DNA of 64,000 bases from Corynebacterium sp. Marseille-P3884 (GTDB lineage Bacteria; Actinomycetota; Actinomycetes; Mycobacteriales; Mycobacteriaceae): NCBI RefSeq assembly GCF_017942225.1, contig NZ_JAGKSD010000004.1, forward strand, positions 62,001-126,000, read 5' to 3'. A program made the translations under genes and the position numbers. Below, in pieces: positions 17,641 to 27,072 of the stretch; position 1 is the stretch's first letter; each line of letters opens with the position of its first letter. A model generated the notes under the pieces. The model saw only the letters and a program-made list of their open reading frames with translations, ran no database searches and was not told the DNA's origin.

Positions 17641-18981
17641 ATGACTTCTCACGATTCGAACCAGCCAACGTCCGCCACGTCCCAGAACACCGCCCGCTCG
17701 GCAGAGTTGTTCGAGCGCGCGAAGACGGTCACGCCCGGCGGCGTGAATTCGCCGGTGCGCGGCTTCGGTTCCGTGGGCGGGCAAACGCGTTTCATCAAAG
17801 AAGCGCACGGCTCGACGCTTATCGACGTCGACGGCAACTCCTATGTCGATCTCGTCGGCTCCTGGGGCCCGATGATCCACGGCAACACTCACCCCCAGAT
17901 CGTGGAGGCAGTGGAAAAAGCCCTGAAAAACGGCTTGTCTTTCGGCACCCCGACTGAGGCGGAGGTCCGTCTGGCGGAGCTGATCGTGGACCGCACCAGC
18001 GTGGAGCAGGTGCGCATGGTCAATTCCGGCACGGAGGCCACGATGAGTGCGGTGCGCCTGGCCCGCGGGTACACGGGCCGGCCGAAGATCCTGAAATTCG
18101 AGGGCTGCTACCACGGCCACGTCGATTCCCTGCTGGCGTCCGCCGGGTCCGGTGTGGCCACATTCGCTCTGCCCGACACCCCGGGCGTGACCGGCGCGCA
18201 GGCCGGCGACACGATCGTCGTGCCCTATAACGACCTGGATGCTGTGCGCGAGGCATTCGCCGCGCACCCGGGCGAGATCGCCGCGATCATCACGGAGGCA
18301 GCCGCGGGCAATATGGGCACCGTCGCCCCGGTCGACGGCTTCAACCAGGGGCTCAAGGACATCGCGCACGCCGACGGCGCGCTGCTGATCATCGACGAGG
18401 TCATGACCGGCTTCCGCACCTCCTACCGCGGGTGGTTTGGCGTCGACGGTGTCGCCGGTGACCTGACCACCTTCGGCAAAGTCGTCTCCGGCGGTCTGCC
18501 GGCGGCGGCTTTCGGCGGGCGTAAAGAGATCATGGAGAAGCTCGCCCCGACCGGCCCCGTCTACCAGGCCGGCACGTTGTCAGGTAATCCGGTGGCGATG
18601 GCGGCGGGTGAGGCGTCGTTAAGCATTGCTTCCGAGGAGATCTACCCGCAACTGAATGCCAACGCCGACCGCCTGGCCACCCTGCTGCACGATGCGCTCG
18701 AGCGCGCGGGCGTGGCGCACAATATTCAGCGCGCGGCCACGATGCTCTCCGTGCGTTTCGCCGAGGGGCAGGGCAATGATTTCGCGGATATGAAGGCGGC
18801 GGACACGTTCCGGTACGCGCCGTTCTTCCACGCGCTTCTCGACGAAGGCGTCTACGCCGCCCCCAGCGCCTTCGAGACGTGGTTTGTGTCCACGGCCTTG
18901 ACCGATGCAGACTTTGAGAAGATCGAACAGGCGCTGCAGCCCGCAGCAGCCGCAGCGGCCGCGGCCACGCCGGACGCATAA
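17641..18981 (+). CDS. hemL: Glutamate-1-semialdehyde 2,1-aminomutase
   Basis: A PLP enzyme that converts glutamate-1-semialdehyde to 5-aminolevulinate, the last step of the C5 pathway feeding the hem genes at the start of the window. The PLP lysine is in [17 protein letters not shown], the preceding Asp in [12 protein letters not shown], and [16 protein letters not shown] binds the phosphate. It is 446 aa from ATG 17641, chosen from the -10 box 7 nt upstream. The C-terminus is Ala-rich. A histidine phosphatase gene follows after 27 nt. Confidence 0.95.
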   Translation: MTSHDSNQPTSATSQNTARSAELFERAKTVTPGGVNSPVRGFGSVGGQTRFIKEAHGSTLIDVDGNSYVDLVGSWGPMIHGNTHPQIVEAVEKALKNGLSFGTPTEAEVRLAELIVDRTSVEQVRMVNSGTEATMSAVRLARGYTGRPKILKFEGCYHGHVDSLLASAGSGVATFALPDTPGVTGAQAGDTIVVPYNDLDAVREAFAAHPGEIAAIITEAAAGNMGTVAPVDGFNQGLKDIAHADGALLIIDEVMTGFRTSYRGWFGVDGVAGDLTTFGKVVSGGLPAAAFGGRKEIMEKLAPTGPVYQAGTLSGNPVAMAAGEASLSIASEEIYPQLNANADRLATLLHDALERAGVAHNIQRAATMLSVRFAEGQGNDFADMKAADTFRYAPFFHALLDEGVYAAPSAFETWFVSTALTDADFEKIEQALQPAAAAAAAATPDA

Positions 18982-19008
18982 ACAACTCCGGCGGAGAGGA
19001 GCGAACCT

Positions 19009-19611
19009 ATGGCGGAAACCGTCGTGCACCTCGTGCGCCACGGGGAAGTCCACAACCCGGGCAAGATCTTGTACGGGCGGTTGCCGGGCTTCCATCTGAG
19101 CTCTCGCGGGCGCTCCATGGCGGCGCGCACCGCGACGACCTTCAAAGGCCGCGACGTGACCTACCTGGCGGCATCCCCGATGGAACGCGTGCAAGAAACC
19201 GCCGCACCCATCGCCGAGGTGACCGGCCTGGAGATTCAGACCGACCCCGACCTGATCGAGGCCGGCAACACCTTCGAGGGCCTGCGCACCAAGGGCTTTC
19301 CGTCGCAGCTGATGAATCCGATCCGTTGGCGCCACATGACCAACCCGCTACAGCCGAGCTGGGGTGAGCCGTACACGGAGATCCTCGAGCGCATGCAGCG
19401 CGCTGTTGCCACCGCTCGCCGGCACGCTGAAGGACACGAGGCGATTTTGGTGTCCCACCAGCTGCCCATCGTGATGGTGCAGCGCTGGGCCGCCGGCAAG
19501 AAACCGGCGCACGTCTCGCGCACGTGCGACCTAGCCAGCGTCACCTCGCTGACCTTTGACGGCGACACGCTGACCGGCTGGACCTACGACGAACCGGCGA
19601 GGGATATCTGA
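19009..19611 (+). CDS. Histidine phosphatase (phosphoglycerate mutase-like) family protein
   Basis: A 200-aa cytoplasmic protein of the phosphoglycerate-mutase-like superfamily: VHLVRHGEVHNPG holds the phosphorylated His in the RHG motif, and the second catalytic His is in LVSHQLPIVMV. The substrate cannot be told from sequence. It has a GGAGAGGAG ribosome binding site and overlaps the tlpA-like gene (TGATG), placing it in the hemL/cytochrome c assembly transcript, as is common in actinobacteria. Confidence 0.85.
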   Translation: MAETVVHLVRHGEVHNPGKILYGRLPGFHLSSRGRSMAARTATTFKGRDVTYLAASPMERVQETAAPIAEVTGLEIQTDPDLIEAGNTFEGLRTKGFPSQLMNPIRWRHMTNPLQPSWGEPYTEILERMQRAVATARRHAEGHEAILVSHQLPIVMVQRWAAGKKPAHVSRTCDLASVTSLTFDGDTLTGWTYDEPARDI

Positions 19612-20222
19612 TGCGTTCGACAAGATACAAGGCATTTTCTGTTCTCGCGGCAGGGGCGGTGGCGCTGTCGTCGCTTTCCGCCTGCGCGACCACGAATTCG
19701 AGCGAGACCTTCTCTTTCCACTCGCCCGGCGGGCAAGTGGAAATCTTCTACGACGAGGACGAGCGTGCCCCGCTGGAGGATTTCTCCGGTGAATCGCTGA
19801 TGGAGCCCGGCAAAGAAATCTCCCTGTCGGACTTCGAAGGTCAGATCGTCGTGCTCAACGCCTGGGGCCAGTGGTGCGCCCCGTGCCGCGCGGAGGTCGA
19901 CGACTTGGAAGAGGTCCACCAGCATCTCACGGCGCCTGCTGACGGCGGCACGCCAACTGGCACTGTGCTGGGCATCAATGTGCGCGACTACCAGCCGGAG
20001 ATCGCCCGGGACTTCGTCACCGACAACGGCGTGACATACCCGTCGATCTACGACCCGCCGTTCCGCACCGCGGGTGCTCTCGGCGGCATCCCCACCTCGG
20101 TGATCCCCACCACCGTGATCCTGGATAAGCAGCACCGCCCGGCCGCGGTGTTCCTGCGCGAGATTTCCGCCGATGACATCATTCAGGTCACCGACCGCCT
20201 GGCAGCCGAGGCAGAGGCGTAG
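19611..20222 (+). CDS. TlpA/ResA-like thioredoxin lipoprotein
   Basis: A membrane-anchored thiol-disulfide reductase, probably reducing apocytochrome c cysteines for heme attachment. A signal peptide ends in a lipobox around LSSLSACATT, with Cys at about residue 25. The thioredoxin-like domain has the active site WGQWCAPCRAEV (CxxC) at about residues 86-89 and a cis-proline region GGIPTSVIPTTVIL. It is 203 aa. It is followed immediately by ccdA, then resB and ccsA, the classic system II cytochrome c maturation set. Confidence 0.92.
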   Translation: MRSTRYKAFSVLAAGAVALSSLSACATTNSSETFSFHSPGGQVEIFYDEDERAPLEDFSGESLMEPGKEISLSDFEGQIVVLNAWGQWCAPCRAEVDDLEEVHQHLTAPADGGTPTGTVLGINVRDYQPEIARDFVTDNGVTYPSIYDPPFRTAGALGGIPTSVIPTTVILDKQHRPAAVFLREISADDIIQVTDRLAAEAEA

Positions 20223-21005
20223 ATGGGACAGACATTCGCTGATCTCGCCGCCTCCGGCCCGCTGCTGCTGGGAATTCTCGCGGCGGCGCTCGCCGGCCTG
20301 GTGTCCTTCGCCTCGCCGTGCGTGATCCCGCTGGTGCCCGGCTATATGTCGTATCTCACCGGCATCGTCGGCGGGGAGGTGACGCTGGACCGCGGCGAGC
20401 TGGCCGTGGGTCGGAAGCGCAAATGGGCAGTAGTCGGCGCTGCAGGCCTGTTCATTCTCGGCTTCACCGTGGTCTTCCTGCTGGCCACCGTCACGGTCTT
20501 CGGGGCGATCAGCCTGATCAGGCTCAACGAGGAGACGCTCATGCGCGCCGGCGGTGTCATCACCATCCTCATGGGACTGGTGTTCATGGGCACCGTGCCC
20601 ATGCTGCAGCGCGACACCCGCATGCAGCCGAAGAAATGGGCGACCTGGCTCGGCGCGCCGCTGCTCGGCGGGGTCTTCGCGCTTGGCTGGACCCCGTGCC
20701 TGGGGCCCACGCTCGGCGCGGTGATCTCCGTGTCGGTGGGCACCGAGGGGTTCACTGCCGTGCGCGGCATCATCCTGGTCGTCGCGTACTGCCTCGGGCT
20801 TGGAATCCCGTTCCTGCTCATGGCGCTCGGTTCCGCGCATGCGGTGGAGGCCATCGGTTTCCTGCGCAAGCACTCGCGTACTATCCAGATCATCGGCGGG
20901 GTAGCCATGATCGCCGTCGGCGTGCTGTTGCTCACCGGGGCGTGGAACAGCTTCATCGGTTGGACCCGCCAATGGGTGGACGGCTACGGCACGACCTTGC
21001 TGTAG
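20223..21005 (+). CDS. ccdA: Cytochrome c biogenesis protein CcdA
   Basis: A membrane protein of the DsbD-transmembrane family that passes reducing equivalents from cytoplasmic thioredoxin to the extracytoplasmic TlpA/ResA protein. Six helices are visible. The two conserved cysteines lie in SFASPCVIPLVPGY (about residue 32) and LGWTPCLGPTLGAV (about residue 158). It is 260 aa and starts directly after the stop of the tlpA-like gene. Confidence 0.94.
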   Translation: MGQTFADLAASGPLLLGILAAALAGLVSFASPCVIPLVPGYMSYLTGIVGGEVTLDRGELAVGRKRKWAVVGAAGLFILGFTVVFLLATVTVFGAISLIRLNEETLMRAGGVITILMGLVFMGTVPMLQRDTRMQPKKWATWLGAPLLGGVFALGWTPCLGPTLGAVISVSVGTEGFTAVRGIILVVAYCLGLGIPFLLMALGSAHAVEAIGFLRKHSRTIQIIGGVAMIAVGVLLLTGAWNSFIGWTRQWVDGYGTTLL

Positions 21006-21038
21006 TTGTAGTGGACCTGAAAATGATTCGGAAACGAC

Positions 21039-22763
21039 ATGCTTAACACCGCGACGAACTGGGCGAAGAAACTCTGGCACTGGTTGACCAGCATGCGCAC
21101 AGCGCTGGTGCTGCTGTTTTTGCTCGCCCTCATCGCTGTGCCGGGCGCTCTGCTTCCGCAGCGTGAAATCAGCGAGAGCCAGGTCAACGAATACCTAGAC
21201 GCCAATCCGGTCATGGGCAAGATCTACGACAAGCTCATGCTTTTTGACGTCTTCTCGTCCCCCATCTTCGTCGCCCTGCTCACCCTGCTGATCATCTCCC
21301 TGATCGGCTGCATCATTCCGCGCTCGATCGACCACTACAAGGCGTTTAACGCGAAGCCGACCCGCGCGCCGAAATACCTGCACCGCATGCCGCACCACGC
21401 CGCCGGCGAGGTGGACATGTCCATCGACGAGGCCACCGCGCGCGCGGAGCGCACCCTGCGCAAGTGGCGCGTCGCGCGCTACGAGCCCGCCGACGACCGC
21501 GCCGGGGCACTGTCCCTGTCCGCCGAGCGCGGTTACGCCCGCGAGCTTGCAAACCTGCTTTTCCACATCGCCATCGTCGCGCTCATCGCGATCTTCGCTT
21601 ACGGCCGCATGGTCTTCTACGAAGGCCAGGTCATCGTGGTGACCAACTCCGAATCCGAATACGCGGTGCCCGTGGAGCAATCGCGCGAATTCTGCAATAC
21701 GTCGCCCGCCAACTTCGACACCTTCCGCGCCGGACCGCTTTTCGACGGCACCGGCCTTACCCCCTTCTGCTTCATCTCCCAGGACTTCACCGCGGAGTAC
21801 CTGCAGAACGGCCAGGCCGATTCCTTCGGTTCCCGCGTCTCGTATGCCGAGGGCGAGGACATGGCTACCGACCCGGAGACCTGGGAGGACTACACCCTGG
21901 CGGTGAATCACCCGTTGCGCATCGGCGGTGACCGCGTGTACCTGCAGGGCCACGGCTTCGCCCCGCAGATCACCGTGACCTGGCCCGACGGGGAGTCCCG
22001 CACGCAGATGGTGCAATACCGCCCGACGGACCTGACCTTCTTCCTGTCCAACGGCGTGATGCGCTTCGACCCGCCGGCCGGCATGTACCCGGACCTGGGA
22101 GAGCGACGCCAGCACCAGCTGGCCATCGAGGGCGTGTTCGCCCCGACCGCCCAGTGGACGGGCCCGAACGGCGATATGCTGCAGTCCGCCTTCCCATCAA
22201 TGGACGACCCGGCTGTCTCCCTCGACGTCTACGCCGGCGATGCCGGGTTGGACACCGGGCGACCCCAGAATTTCTTCGCGCTCGACCAGACCCTCATTGC
22301 CAACGGCCAGCTCGAGCGCGCCGACCGCATCCAGCTCGCCGCCGGGGAGGAAGTGCAGGTGCCCACGGGCAAGAAGACCCCGGACGGCGAAGACGAAGTG
22401 GTCACCATCCGCTTTGACGGCGCCGCCGAATACGCCAATTACCAGATCTCCCGCGATCCGACACAGTTCTGGGCTCTGGTGGCCACCACGTTGATGCTCG
22501 CCTCCCTGGTGGGCTCCCTGCTGATCAAGCGCCGCCGCATCTGGGTCCGCTTCACGCCTGCTGGTGACGGGACGACCCGGGTGGAGCTCGCCGGCCTCGC
22601 CCGCACCGACCGTGCCGGCTGGGGCAGCGAATTCGATGATGTGGTCGACGCGATCCTGCGTGGCCGCGGCGAGAAAGACGAAGACTCCGAAGACATCGAC
22701 AGCAATGAAGCTGACGATCAGTACGACGACGATGACGAAGACGACGTAGAGGAGTGGCACTAG
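21039..22763 (+). CDS. resB: Cytochrome c biogenesis protein ResB
   Basis: One subunit of the system II heme export/cytochrome c synthetase (ResB/CcsA). The 574-aa protein has helices near residues 18-38, 65-90 and 168-190, a large extracytoplasmic domain (about 195-475) and a helix around 482-502. The last 30 residues are almost all Asp/Glu. Stretches such as MRTALVLLFLLALIAVPG and RPTRAPKYLHRMP-like loops fit the family. It follows ccdA by 33 nt and precedes ccsA. Confidence 0.92.
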   Translation: MLNTATNWAKKLWHWLTSMRTALVLLFLLALIAVPGALLPQREISESQVNEYLDANPVMGKIYDKLMLFDVFSSPIFVALLTLLIISLIGCIIPRSIDHYKAFNAKPTRAPKYLHRMPHHAAGEVDMSIDEATARAERTLRKWRVARYEPADDRAGALSLSAERGYARELANLLFHIAIVALIAIFAYGRMVFYEGQVIVVTNSESEYAVPVEQSREFCNTSPANFDTFRAGPLFDGTGLTPFCFISQDFTAEYLQNGQADSFGSRVSYAEGEDMATDPETWEDYTLAVNHPLRIGGDRVYLQGHGFAPQITVTWPDGESRTQMVQYRPTDLTFFLSNGVMRFDPPAGMYPDLGERRQHQLAIEGVFAPTAQWTGPNGDMLQSAFPSMDDPAVSLDVYAGDAGLDTGRPQNFFALDQTLIANGQLERADRIQLAAGEEVQVPTGKKTPDGEDEVVTIRFDGAAEYANYQISRDPTQFWALVATTLMLASLVGSLLIKRRRIWVRFTPAGDGTTRVELAGLARTDRAGWGSEFDDVVDAILRGRGEKDEDSEDIDSNEADDQYDDDDEDDVEEWH

Positions 22764-22841
22764 CTTCTGCCCGATCGGGGAGCTGTACCCCCGGAAGCGT
22801 CCGCTACGCTGCTGTTCCTTGGTCGTTTCGGCCACGTCGAG

Positions 22842-22847
22842 TAGCGT
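22842..22847 (+). promoter_or_regulatory. -10 hexamer upstream of ccsA
   Basis: TAGCGT is followed by 7 nt and ATG 22855, suggesting an extra leaderless promoter inside the cluster and supporting that start over the TTG at 22819. Confidence 0.45.
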
Positions 22848-22854
22848 GAGCTTC

Positions 22855-23877
22855 ATGCACGTCAATACCTCCCTGGCCCAAGTGTCGGACCTGTCGCTGC
22901 GGACCGCCTTCGCTGTCTACATCGTGGCGCTGGTCCTCGCCTGCATTCACTACATGCGCTCGCAGGCAGTGATTGATCTGCGCCGCGAGCAGAAGGCCGA
23001 GGCGAAAGCAGAGGCTAAGGACCGCGAGCTCATCGCGGTGGGCGACGGGGGAGCGGAGGCGCTGGGTGACGTCGATAAGCCAGCTGTGACTTCCGGCGAC
23101 TTGGAAACCGCGCGCGAACGCTCCCGCAAAATGGCGGGTGCCGCGCAGGGCCTGATCTGGGTCGCGATCGCGTTCCATGTGGTCGCGACCGTGACGCGCG
23201 GCCTGGCTGTGAGCCGTTTCCCGTTCGGCAATATGTATGAGTTCGTGCTCACTTTCACGGCTGTCGCGATGGTGGTCGCGGCCGTGATTATTCAGAAGAA
23301 GCGCTGGCACACGATGTGGCCGTGGCTGCTCGCGCCCGTGATCGTGCTGATCTTCCTCGACGCGACGGTGCTGTACGCGGAGGCCGCTCCGCTGGTGCCG
23401 GCGTTGCAGTCCTTCTGGTACCCGTTCCACGTGTCCACCGTGTCCATCGGTGCGTCGCTGGGCCTGATCTCCGGCATGTTCTCGCTGCTGTACCTGCTGC
23501 GCATCTGGCAGCCGCGCGGTAAGGAGAAGGGCTTCTTCGGCGCTGTGGCGAAACCACTGCCCACGGCGAAAAAACTCGACTCGTACGCGTACAAGACCGC
23601 GATTGTCACTCTTCCGGTCTTCGGCATCGGCATCATGCTCGGCGCGATCTGGGGAGAGGTGGCCTGGGGCCGCTTCTGGGGCTGGGACCCGAAGGAGACC
23701 GTCGCGCTGATCACCTGGATCCTCTACGCCGCGTACCTGCACGCGCGCGCCACCGCGGGCTGGAAGAACGCGAAGGCCGCCTGGATCAACGTCGCCGCGT
23801 TTGCCACCGGCGTGTTCAACCTCTTCTTCATCAACCTGGTCGCCAGCGGCCTGCACTCCTACGCCGGTCTGAACTAA
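22855..23877 (+). CDS. ccsA: Cytochrome c biogenesis protein CcsA/ResC (heme handling)
   Basis: A polytopic membrane protein that exports heme and, with ResB, ligates it to apocytochrome c. The tryptophan-rich heme-binding (WWD) motif is present as WGRFWGWDPKETVALITW near residue 265. Conserved external histidines occur in WYPFHVSTVSIG and in the C-terminal LHSYAG. From ATG 22855 it is 340 aa with about eight helices and a charged loop rich in Lys/Glu after the first helix. It is the last gene of the tlpA-ccdA-resB-ccsA set. Confidence 0.93.
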   Translation: MHVNTSLAQVSDLSLRTAFAVYIVALVLACIHYMRSQAVIDLRREQKAEAKAEAKDRELIAVGDGGAEALGDVDKPAVTSGDLETARERSRKMAGAAQGLIWVAIAFHVVATVTRGLAVSRFPFGNMYEFVLTFTAVAMVVAAVIIQKKRWHTMWPWLLAPVIVLIFLDATVLYAEAAPLVPALQSFWYPFHVSTVSIGASLGLISGMFSLLYLLRIWQPRGKEKGFFGAVAKPLPTAKKLDSYAYKTAIVTLPVFGIGIMLGAIWGEVAWGRFWGWDPKETVALITWILYAAYLHARATAGWKNAKAAWINVAAFATGVFNLFFINLVASGLHSYAGLN

Positions 23878-23978
23878 TTCCCAGCGGTTTCAACGCTACT
23901 TTTGGGGTACTGGACTATCTCACTGTGTTGTAGTAACAATTATTCACCACCCCACGTTCAGTGAGAAGGAGACTGTAG

Positions 23979-24242
23979 GTGCCTTCACCCCGCAAGAAGT
24001 TCGGCAAGCCCGCCAGCGACATTCCCGTGCTGATCAAGCTCGGCGAGGCCTTGGCGCAGCGCCGCCGTGAGGCCGGCCGGTTGCAGCAGGAAGTCGCCAC
24101 CGCTGCTGGGGTGTCCCGCTCCACCTTGCACACCATCGAGCACGGCGGTGCTGGTGTGCGGTGGGAGAAGGTCGCGGCCGTCGCCAACGCTCTCGGCCTC
24201 ACCATTGAATGGGTGGAGACCTCCGAGGCGAAAGCCGAGTAG
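23979..24242 (+). CDS. Small XRE-family DNA-binding regulator
   Basis: An 87-aa protein that is almost only a helix-turn-helix: IKLGEALAQRRREAGRLQQEVATAAGVS leads into RSTLHTIEHGG and then VAAVANALGLTIEWV. The start is a GTG with GAAGGAG 8 nt upstream. Such short XRE proteins bind DNA as dimers; no target is visible. The 100 bp upstream are AT-rich and probably hold its promoter. It stands alone between ccsA and a convergent gene. Confidence 0.85.
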   Translation: MPSPRKKFGKPASDIPVLIKLGEALAQRRREAGRLQQEVATAAGVSRSTLHTIEHGGAGVRWEKVAAVANALGLTIEWVETSEAKAE

Positions 24243-24554
24243 CTAGCTCTCCGGGTTTGTCGGCCCGCTTGCTCCGCCCGGTTCGTCCGGGCGGTTCCCG
24301 CGTTCACGCCGCTGGCGGCGCTCCTCTTCTTCACGCGCTTTGCGCTCGGCTTCTTCCTTCGCGCGACGTTCCTTGAAGCGGTTCTTCTCGATATTCCAGA
24401 GGAATTCTTCATCGTCGTCCGGCCCCTTGATTTCAGGGGTCTGCTGCTTGTTGGGGCGGAGCGAACCGTAGCGCTCGTTGCTGCCCGGTCCGAACGCGCG
24501 CCACAGCAGCCAGGCTGCGACGATGATGAGCACAAGAAGGAGTAGGCGTCCCAT
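24243..24554 (-). CDS. Small membrane-anchored charged protein
   Basis: From ATG 24554 it is 103 aa: an N-terminal helix (MGRLLLLVLIIVAAWLLWRA) followed by a very charged region with a Glu/Arg/Lys stretch likely to be alpha-helical (KERRAKEEAERKAREEEERR) and a Pro/Gly-rich end. The helix at the very N-terminus supports this start over upstream in-frame codons. It ends at the stop of the convergent XRE gene. Function unknown. Confidence 0.6.
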   Translation of the reverse strand: MGRLLLLVLIIVAAWLLWRAFGPGSNERYGSLRPNKQQTPEIKGPDDDEEFLWNIEKNRFKERRAKEEAERKAREEEERRQRRERGNRPDEPGGASGPTNPES

Positions 24555-24595
24555 ACCTTCACGATACTGGTTCGCTTCCCGCCACCTGGCCCGGG

Positions 24596-24601
24596 TACGC
24601 T
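24596..24601 (+). promoter_or_regulatory. -10 hexamer upstream of the DUF4229-type gene
   Basis: TACGCT is followed by 8 nt and GTG 24610, the leaderless pattern. Confidence 0.45.
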
Positions 24602-24609
24602 GAACAACC

Positions 24610-24948
24610 GTGACGGACCCAGCAACACCCGCAGCCAGCCAGGACACCGGCGCGCCCGCCTTGGACGCCGAGGTGCGCAAGCGCGCGAACCGCGCGGCGT
24701 TGACTTACGGTGGGCTGCGTCTCGGGCTTTTCATCGTTCTCACGGTGGTCATTCAATCAATCGCACTGCTTATCGACGCACCCATCCCCCTCGTCATGTC
24801 CGCCCTCCTCGCCCTGATCGTGGCTTTCCCGCTGTCCATGCTGATCTTCTCCAAGCAGCGCGTCGCCGCCACTGAGGCCATGGCGACCTGGAACGAGCAG
24901 CGCCGCGCCCGCAAGCAGTGGGTGACCGACGAGCTGGCGGACCGCTAA
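24610..24948 (+). CDS. Small membrane protein, DUF4229-like
   Basis: A 112-aa protein with two transmembrane helices (LRLGLFIVLTVVIQSIALLI and PLVMSALLALIVAFPLSMLIF) and a basic, helical C-terminus. The layout RAALTYGGLRLGLF, two helices, then a SKQRVAATEAMATW tail resembles actinobacterial DUF4229 proteins. Function is unknown. The GTG start is supported by a -10 box 8 nt upstream. It is convergent with the AEC carrier across a strong hairpin. Confidence 0.7.
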   Translation: MTDPATPAASQDTGAPALDAEVRKRANRAALTYGGLRLGLFIVLTVVIQSIALLIDAPIPLVMSALLALIVAFPLSMLIFSKQRVAATEAMATWNEQRRARKQWVTDELADR

Positions 24949-24961
24949 AGAATCTTTTCCC

Positions 24962-24991
24962 ATCTAGTCCGCGCGCAGTCGCGGGCTAGAT
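24962..24991. terminator. Bidirectional hairpin terminator
   Basis: A 12-bp stem (ATCTAGTCCGCG against its complement, one G-T pair) with a 6-nt loop lies between two convergent genes, overlapping the stop of the AEC gene. T- and A-rich stretches flank it on both sides. Confidence 0.75.
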
Positions 24992-25927
24992 TCCTTTGCC
25001 GAATAGCAGCGCGATGGCGATCATCGCGGGCAAGGACGCGAATGTGGTGATGAAGACGGTGTCGCGCGCGACGGTTTCGCCCACTCGGTAGTTCGCCGTG
25101 TAGTTGAACACGTTCTGCGCCGTCGGCAGCGCGGACAGGATCACCGCGGCGTAGAGCGCCGTGCCGTCGAGCCCGGCCAGCAGACCCAGCACCCACGCCG
25201 CGGCCGGCATGAAGACCAGCTTGAGCGCCGACGCGGTGATCGTCGCCGGGCGGTCCGGCCCCTCAGCGAGAACGCTTCCGCCGCGCAGGCTCGCACCGAA
25301 GCTCATCAGGATCATCGGGATAGAAGCCCCACCGAGAATCTCCAGCGGCTCCATCACCGGTGCCGGCACCGTCCAGCCCGCGGCGGAGATCAGCAGACCT
25401 GCCAGCGGTGCGACCACGACAGGTGCGGTGATGCCAGTCTTGACTGCTTTCAGCACGTTCTGTCCACGGGAGTTGCTCGAATCCGGGTTCACGTCCAGAC
25501 CCGCGATGATGACGGGGGAGACGATCACCATCTGCATGAGCAGCACCGGCGCCACGTAGGTCGCGTCGCCGATGACGTAGATCGCGATGGGCAGGCCGAT
25601 ATTCACCGAGTTGAAATAGCTTGCCGACGCCGCCCCCGCCATCCGTGTCGGCACATCCGCCCGGAAGAAAACGGTGGAGATGATCCAGAACACCGCCATC
25701 GTCACCGCCGTGGCTAGGAAGACCACTACGACGACGGGGGAGAGGAATGTGGAGGTGTCCGACTTCGCCACCGTGGTGAACAGAAGCGACGGCGACGCGA
25801 CCCAATAGGCGACCCGGTTGAACATCAGGCGCTGCTCGCCTTCCCCGATGACACCGCGGTGGGCCAAGATATAGCCCGCGCTGATGACCACGAAGATGAT
25901 GGCGAAGCCGGTGATGACGTCTAACAC
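24986..25927 (-). CDS. AEC-family (auxin efflux carrier-like) permease
   Basis: A 313-aa membrane carrier with two five-helix halves. The N-terminal half has ISAGYILAHRGVIGEGEQ and FNRVAYWVASPSLLF; the C-terminal half has KLVFMPAAAWVLGL and ILSALPTAQNVFNYTANY, typical of the AEC/malate permease family. Substrates in bacteria are usually organic acids; none can be named here. It lies downstream of menA on the same strand but is separated by a hairpin. Confidence 0.85.
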   Translation of the reverse strand: MLDVITGFAIIFVVISAGYILAHRGVIGEGEQRLMFNRVAYWVASPSLLFTTVAKSDTSTFLSPVVVVVFLATAVTMAVFWIISTVFFRADVPTRMAGAASASYFNSVNIGLPIAIYVIGDATYVAPVLLMQMVIVSPVIIAGLDVNPDSSNSRGQNVLKAVKTGITAPVVVAPLAGLLISAAGWTVPAPVMEPLEILGGASIPMILMSFGASLRGGSVLAEGPDRPATITASALKLVFMPAAAWVLGLLAGLDGTALYAAVILSALPTAQNVFNYTANYRVGETVARDTVFITTFASLPAMIAIALLFGKGI

Positions 25928-25943
25928 GTGCGAGTTTCTCCCA

Positions 25944-25961
25944 GCGGGGTCATGGCCCCGC
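25944..25961 (-). terminator. Hairpin downstream of menA
   Basis: A perfect 6-bp GC stem (GCGGGG / CCCCGC) with a 6-nt loop lies 9 nt past the menA stop, before the AEC gene. It has no U-run, so its efficiency is uncertain. Confidence 0.45.
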
Positions 25962-25969
25962 AGTTCAGA

Positions 25970-27028
25970 TCAGTATTGCGCGTCGTCGGGAATGTGCATG
26001 GTCCAACCGAAATCAGAGTAGGGGATCGTCTGACCCAGCTGCATGAACGGGGAACCGGCGATGAGCGCGCCGGCGAGAATCACAGACCAGATCAGCATCG
26101 CGCGACCGTTGGCCCCCAGAACCGGGATCAGTTCTTTTCCTTCAGCCCCGCGCTGAACCTTCAGCACCGAGCCGATGGCCAGGGGCAGGGCTGCCAGCGC
26201 CAGCAGCGTTGGGGCGTAGGCAGCGCCGATGAACACCGTGATCACGAAAGGCGTCAAGGTCAAGACGGTGAAAAGACGGCGCGCGCGGACGTCGCCAAGC
26301 ATGACTGCGAGCGTGCGCTTCCCAGCTTCCGTGTCAGTAGGGATGTCGCGGATATTATTCGCGAGGTTGATCGCTGCGGAGATCGCGCCGACACCGACCG
26401 CACAGCCGATGCCCACCCACGTGATCGTGCCCGATTGCGTGTACTGCGTACCCAGGACAGCGACGAGGCCGAAGAAGACGAAGACGGAGACCTCGCCGAA
26501 GCCCCGGTAGCCGTACGGGTTTTTCCCGCCGGTGTAGAACCACGCCGCGAGAATGCACACCGCGCCAACGAGGATGAGCCAGGGAGCGCTCACCGCTGCC
26601 AGGATCCCCCCGGCTATCGCAGCCACACCGAAAGAAATGAACGCGGCTAGTTTCACCTGCTCCGGCCGCGCCAAGCCGGAGGCGGTCAGGCGGGTGGGGC
26701 CGGTGCGGTCGTCGTCAGTTCCGCGGATGCCGTCGGAATAGTCGTTGGCGTAATTGACACCGATGATCATGCCCATAGCCACGATCAGCGCGAGCAGTGC
26801 CAGCGGCAGGTTGCACCAGAACTCGAATGCGGCGGCGCCCGTGCCAGCGATCACGGGGGCGGCGGCGTTGAACCACGTGTGCGGGCGCGCGGCCTCCCAC
26901 CAGTCCTTCGCGGTGGCGCCTCCCGGCGTGTCGCTCTTAGGGTTTTCGGTATCCGTGAGATCCACGCGCGTGCTGCCGTTGTCGCTGGATTCGTCGGGAT
27001 TCGGGGTCGTGTCGTCACTCGCGGTCAT
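25970..27028 (-). CDS. menA: 1,4-dihydroxy-2-naphthoate polyprenyltransferase
   Basis: Attaches the isoprenoid tail to 1,4-dihydroxy-2-naphthoate, giving demethylmenaquinone at the membrane. The first prenyl-diphosphate/Mg motif is in GVNYANDYSDGIRGTDDDRTG and the second in INLANNIRDIPTDTEAGK. It has about eight helices. From ATG 27028 it is 352 aa with a polar N-terminus of about 45 residues; this start was picked because a CATGAT hexamer lies 7 nt upstream. ATGs at 27037 and 27040 are possible. It is divergent from a glycosyltransferase-like gene with only 58 bp between starts. Confidence 0.93.
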   Translation of the reverse strand: MTASDDTTPNPDESSDNGSTRVDLTDTENPKSDTPGGATAKDWWEAARPHTWFNAAAPVIAGTGAAAFEFWCNLPLALLALIVAMGMIIGVNYANDYSDGIRGTDDDRTGPTRLTASGLARPEQVKLAAFISFGVAAIAGGILAAVSAPWLILVGAVCILAAWFYTGGKNPYGYRGFGEVSVFVFFGLVAVLGTQYTQSGTITWVGIGCAVGVGAISAAINLANNIRDIPTDTEAGKRTLAVMLGDVRARRLFTVLTLTPFVITVFIGAAYAPTLLALAALPLAIGSVLKVQRGAEGKELIPVLGANGRAMLIWSVILAGALIAGSPFMQLGQTIPYSDFGWTMHIPDDAQY

Positions 27029-27036
27029 GACACCCA

Positions 27037-27042
27037 TCATGC
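27037..27042 (-). promoter_or_regulatory. -10 hexamer of menA promoter
   Basis: On the minus strand CATGAT is followed by 7 nt and ATG 27028. The assignment is weaker than the others because alternative upstream ATGs overlap it. Confidence 0.35.
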
Positions 27043-27072
27043 ACGCAAAACATCGATTTGGTGAAGCTCGAC

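Noticed and set aside
24610..24756. Minus-strand short frame opposite the DUF4229-type gene
   Set aside because: No ribosome binding site or conserved pattern; the plus-strand gene has two clear helices.
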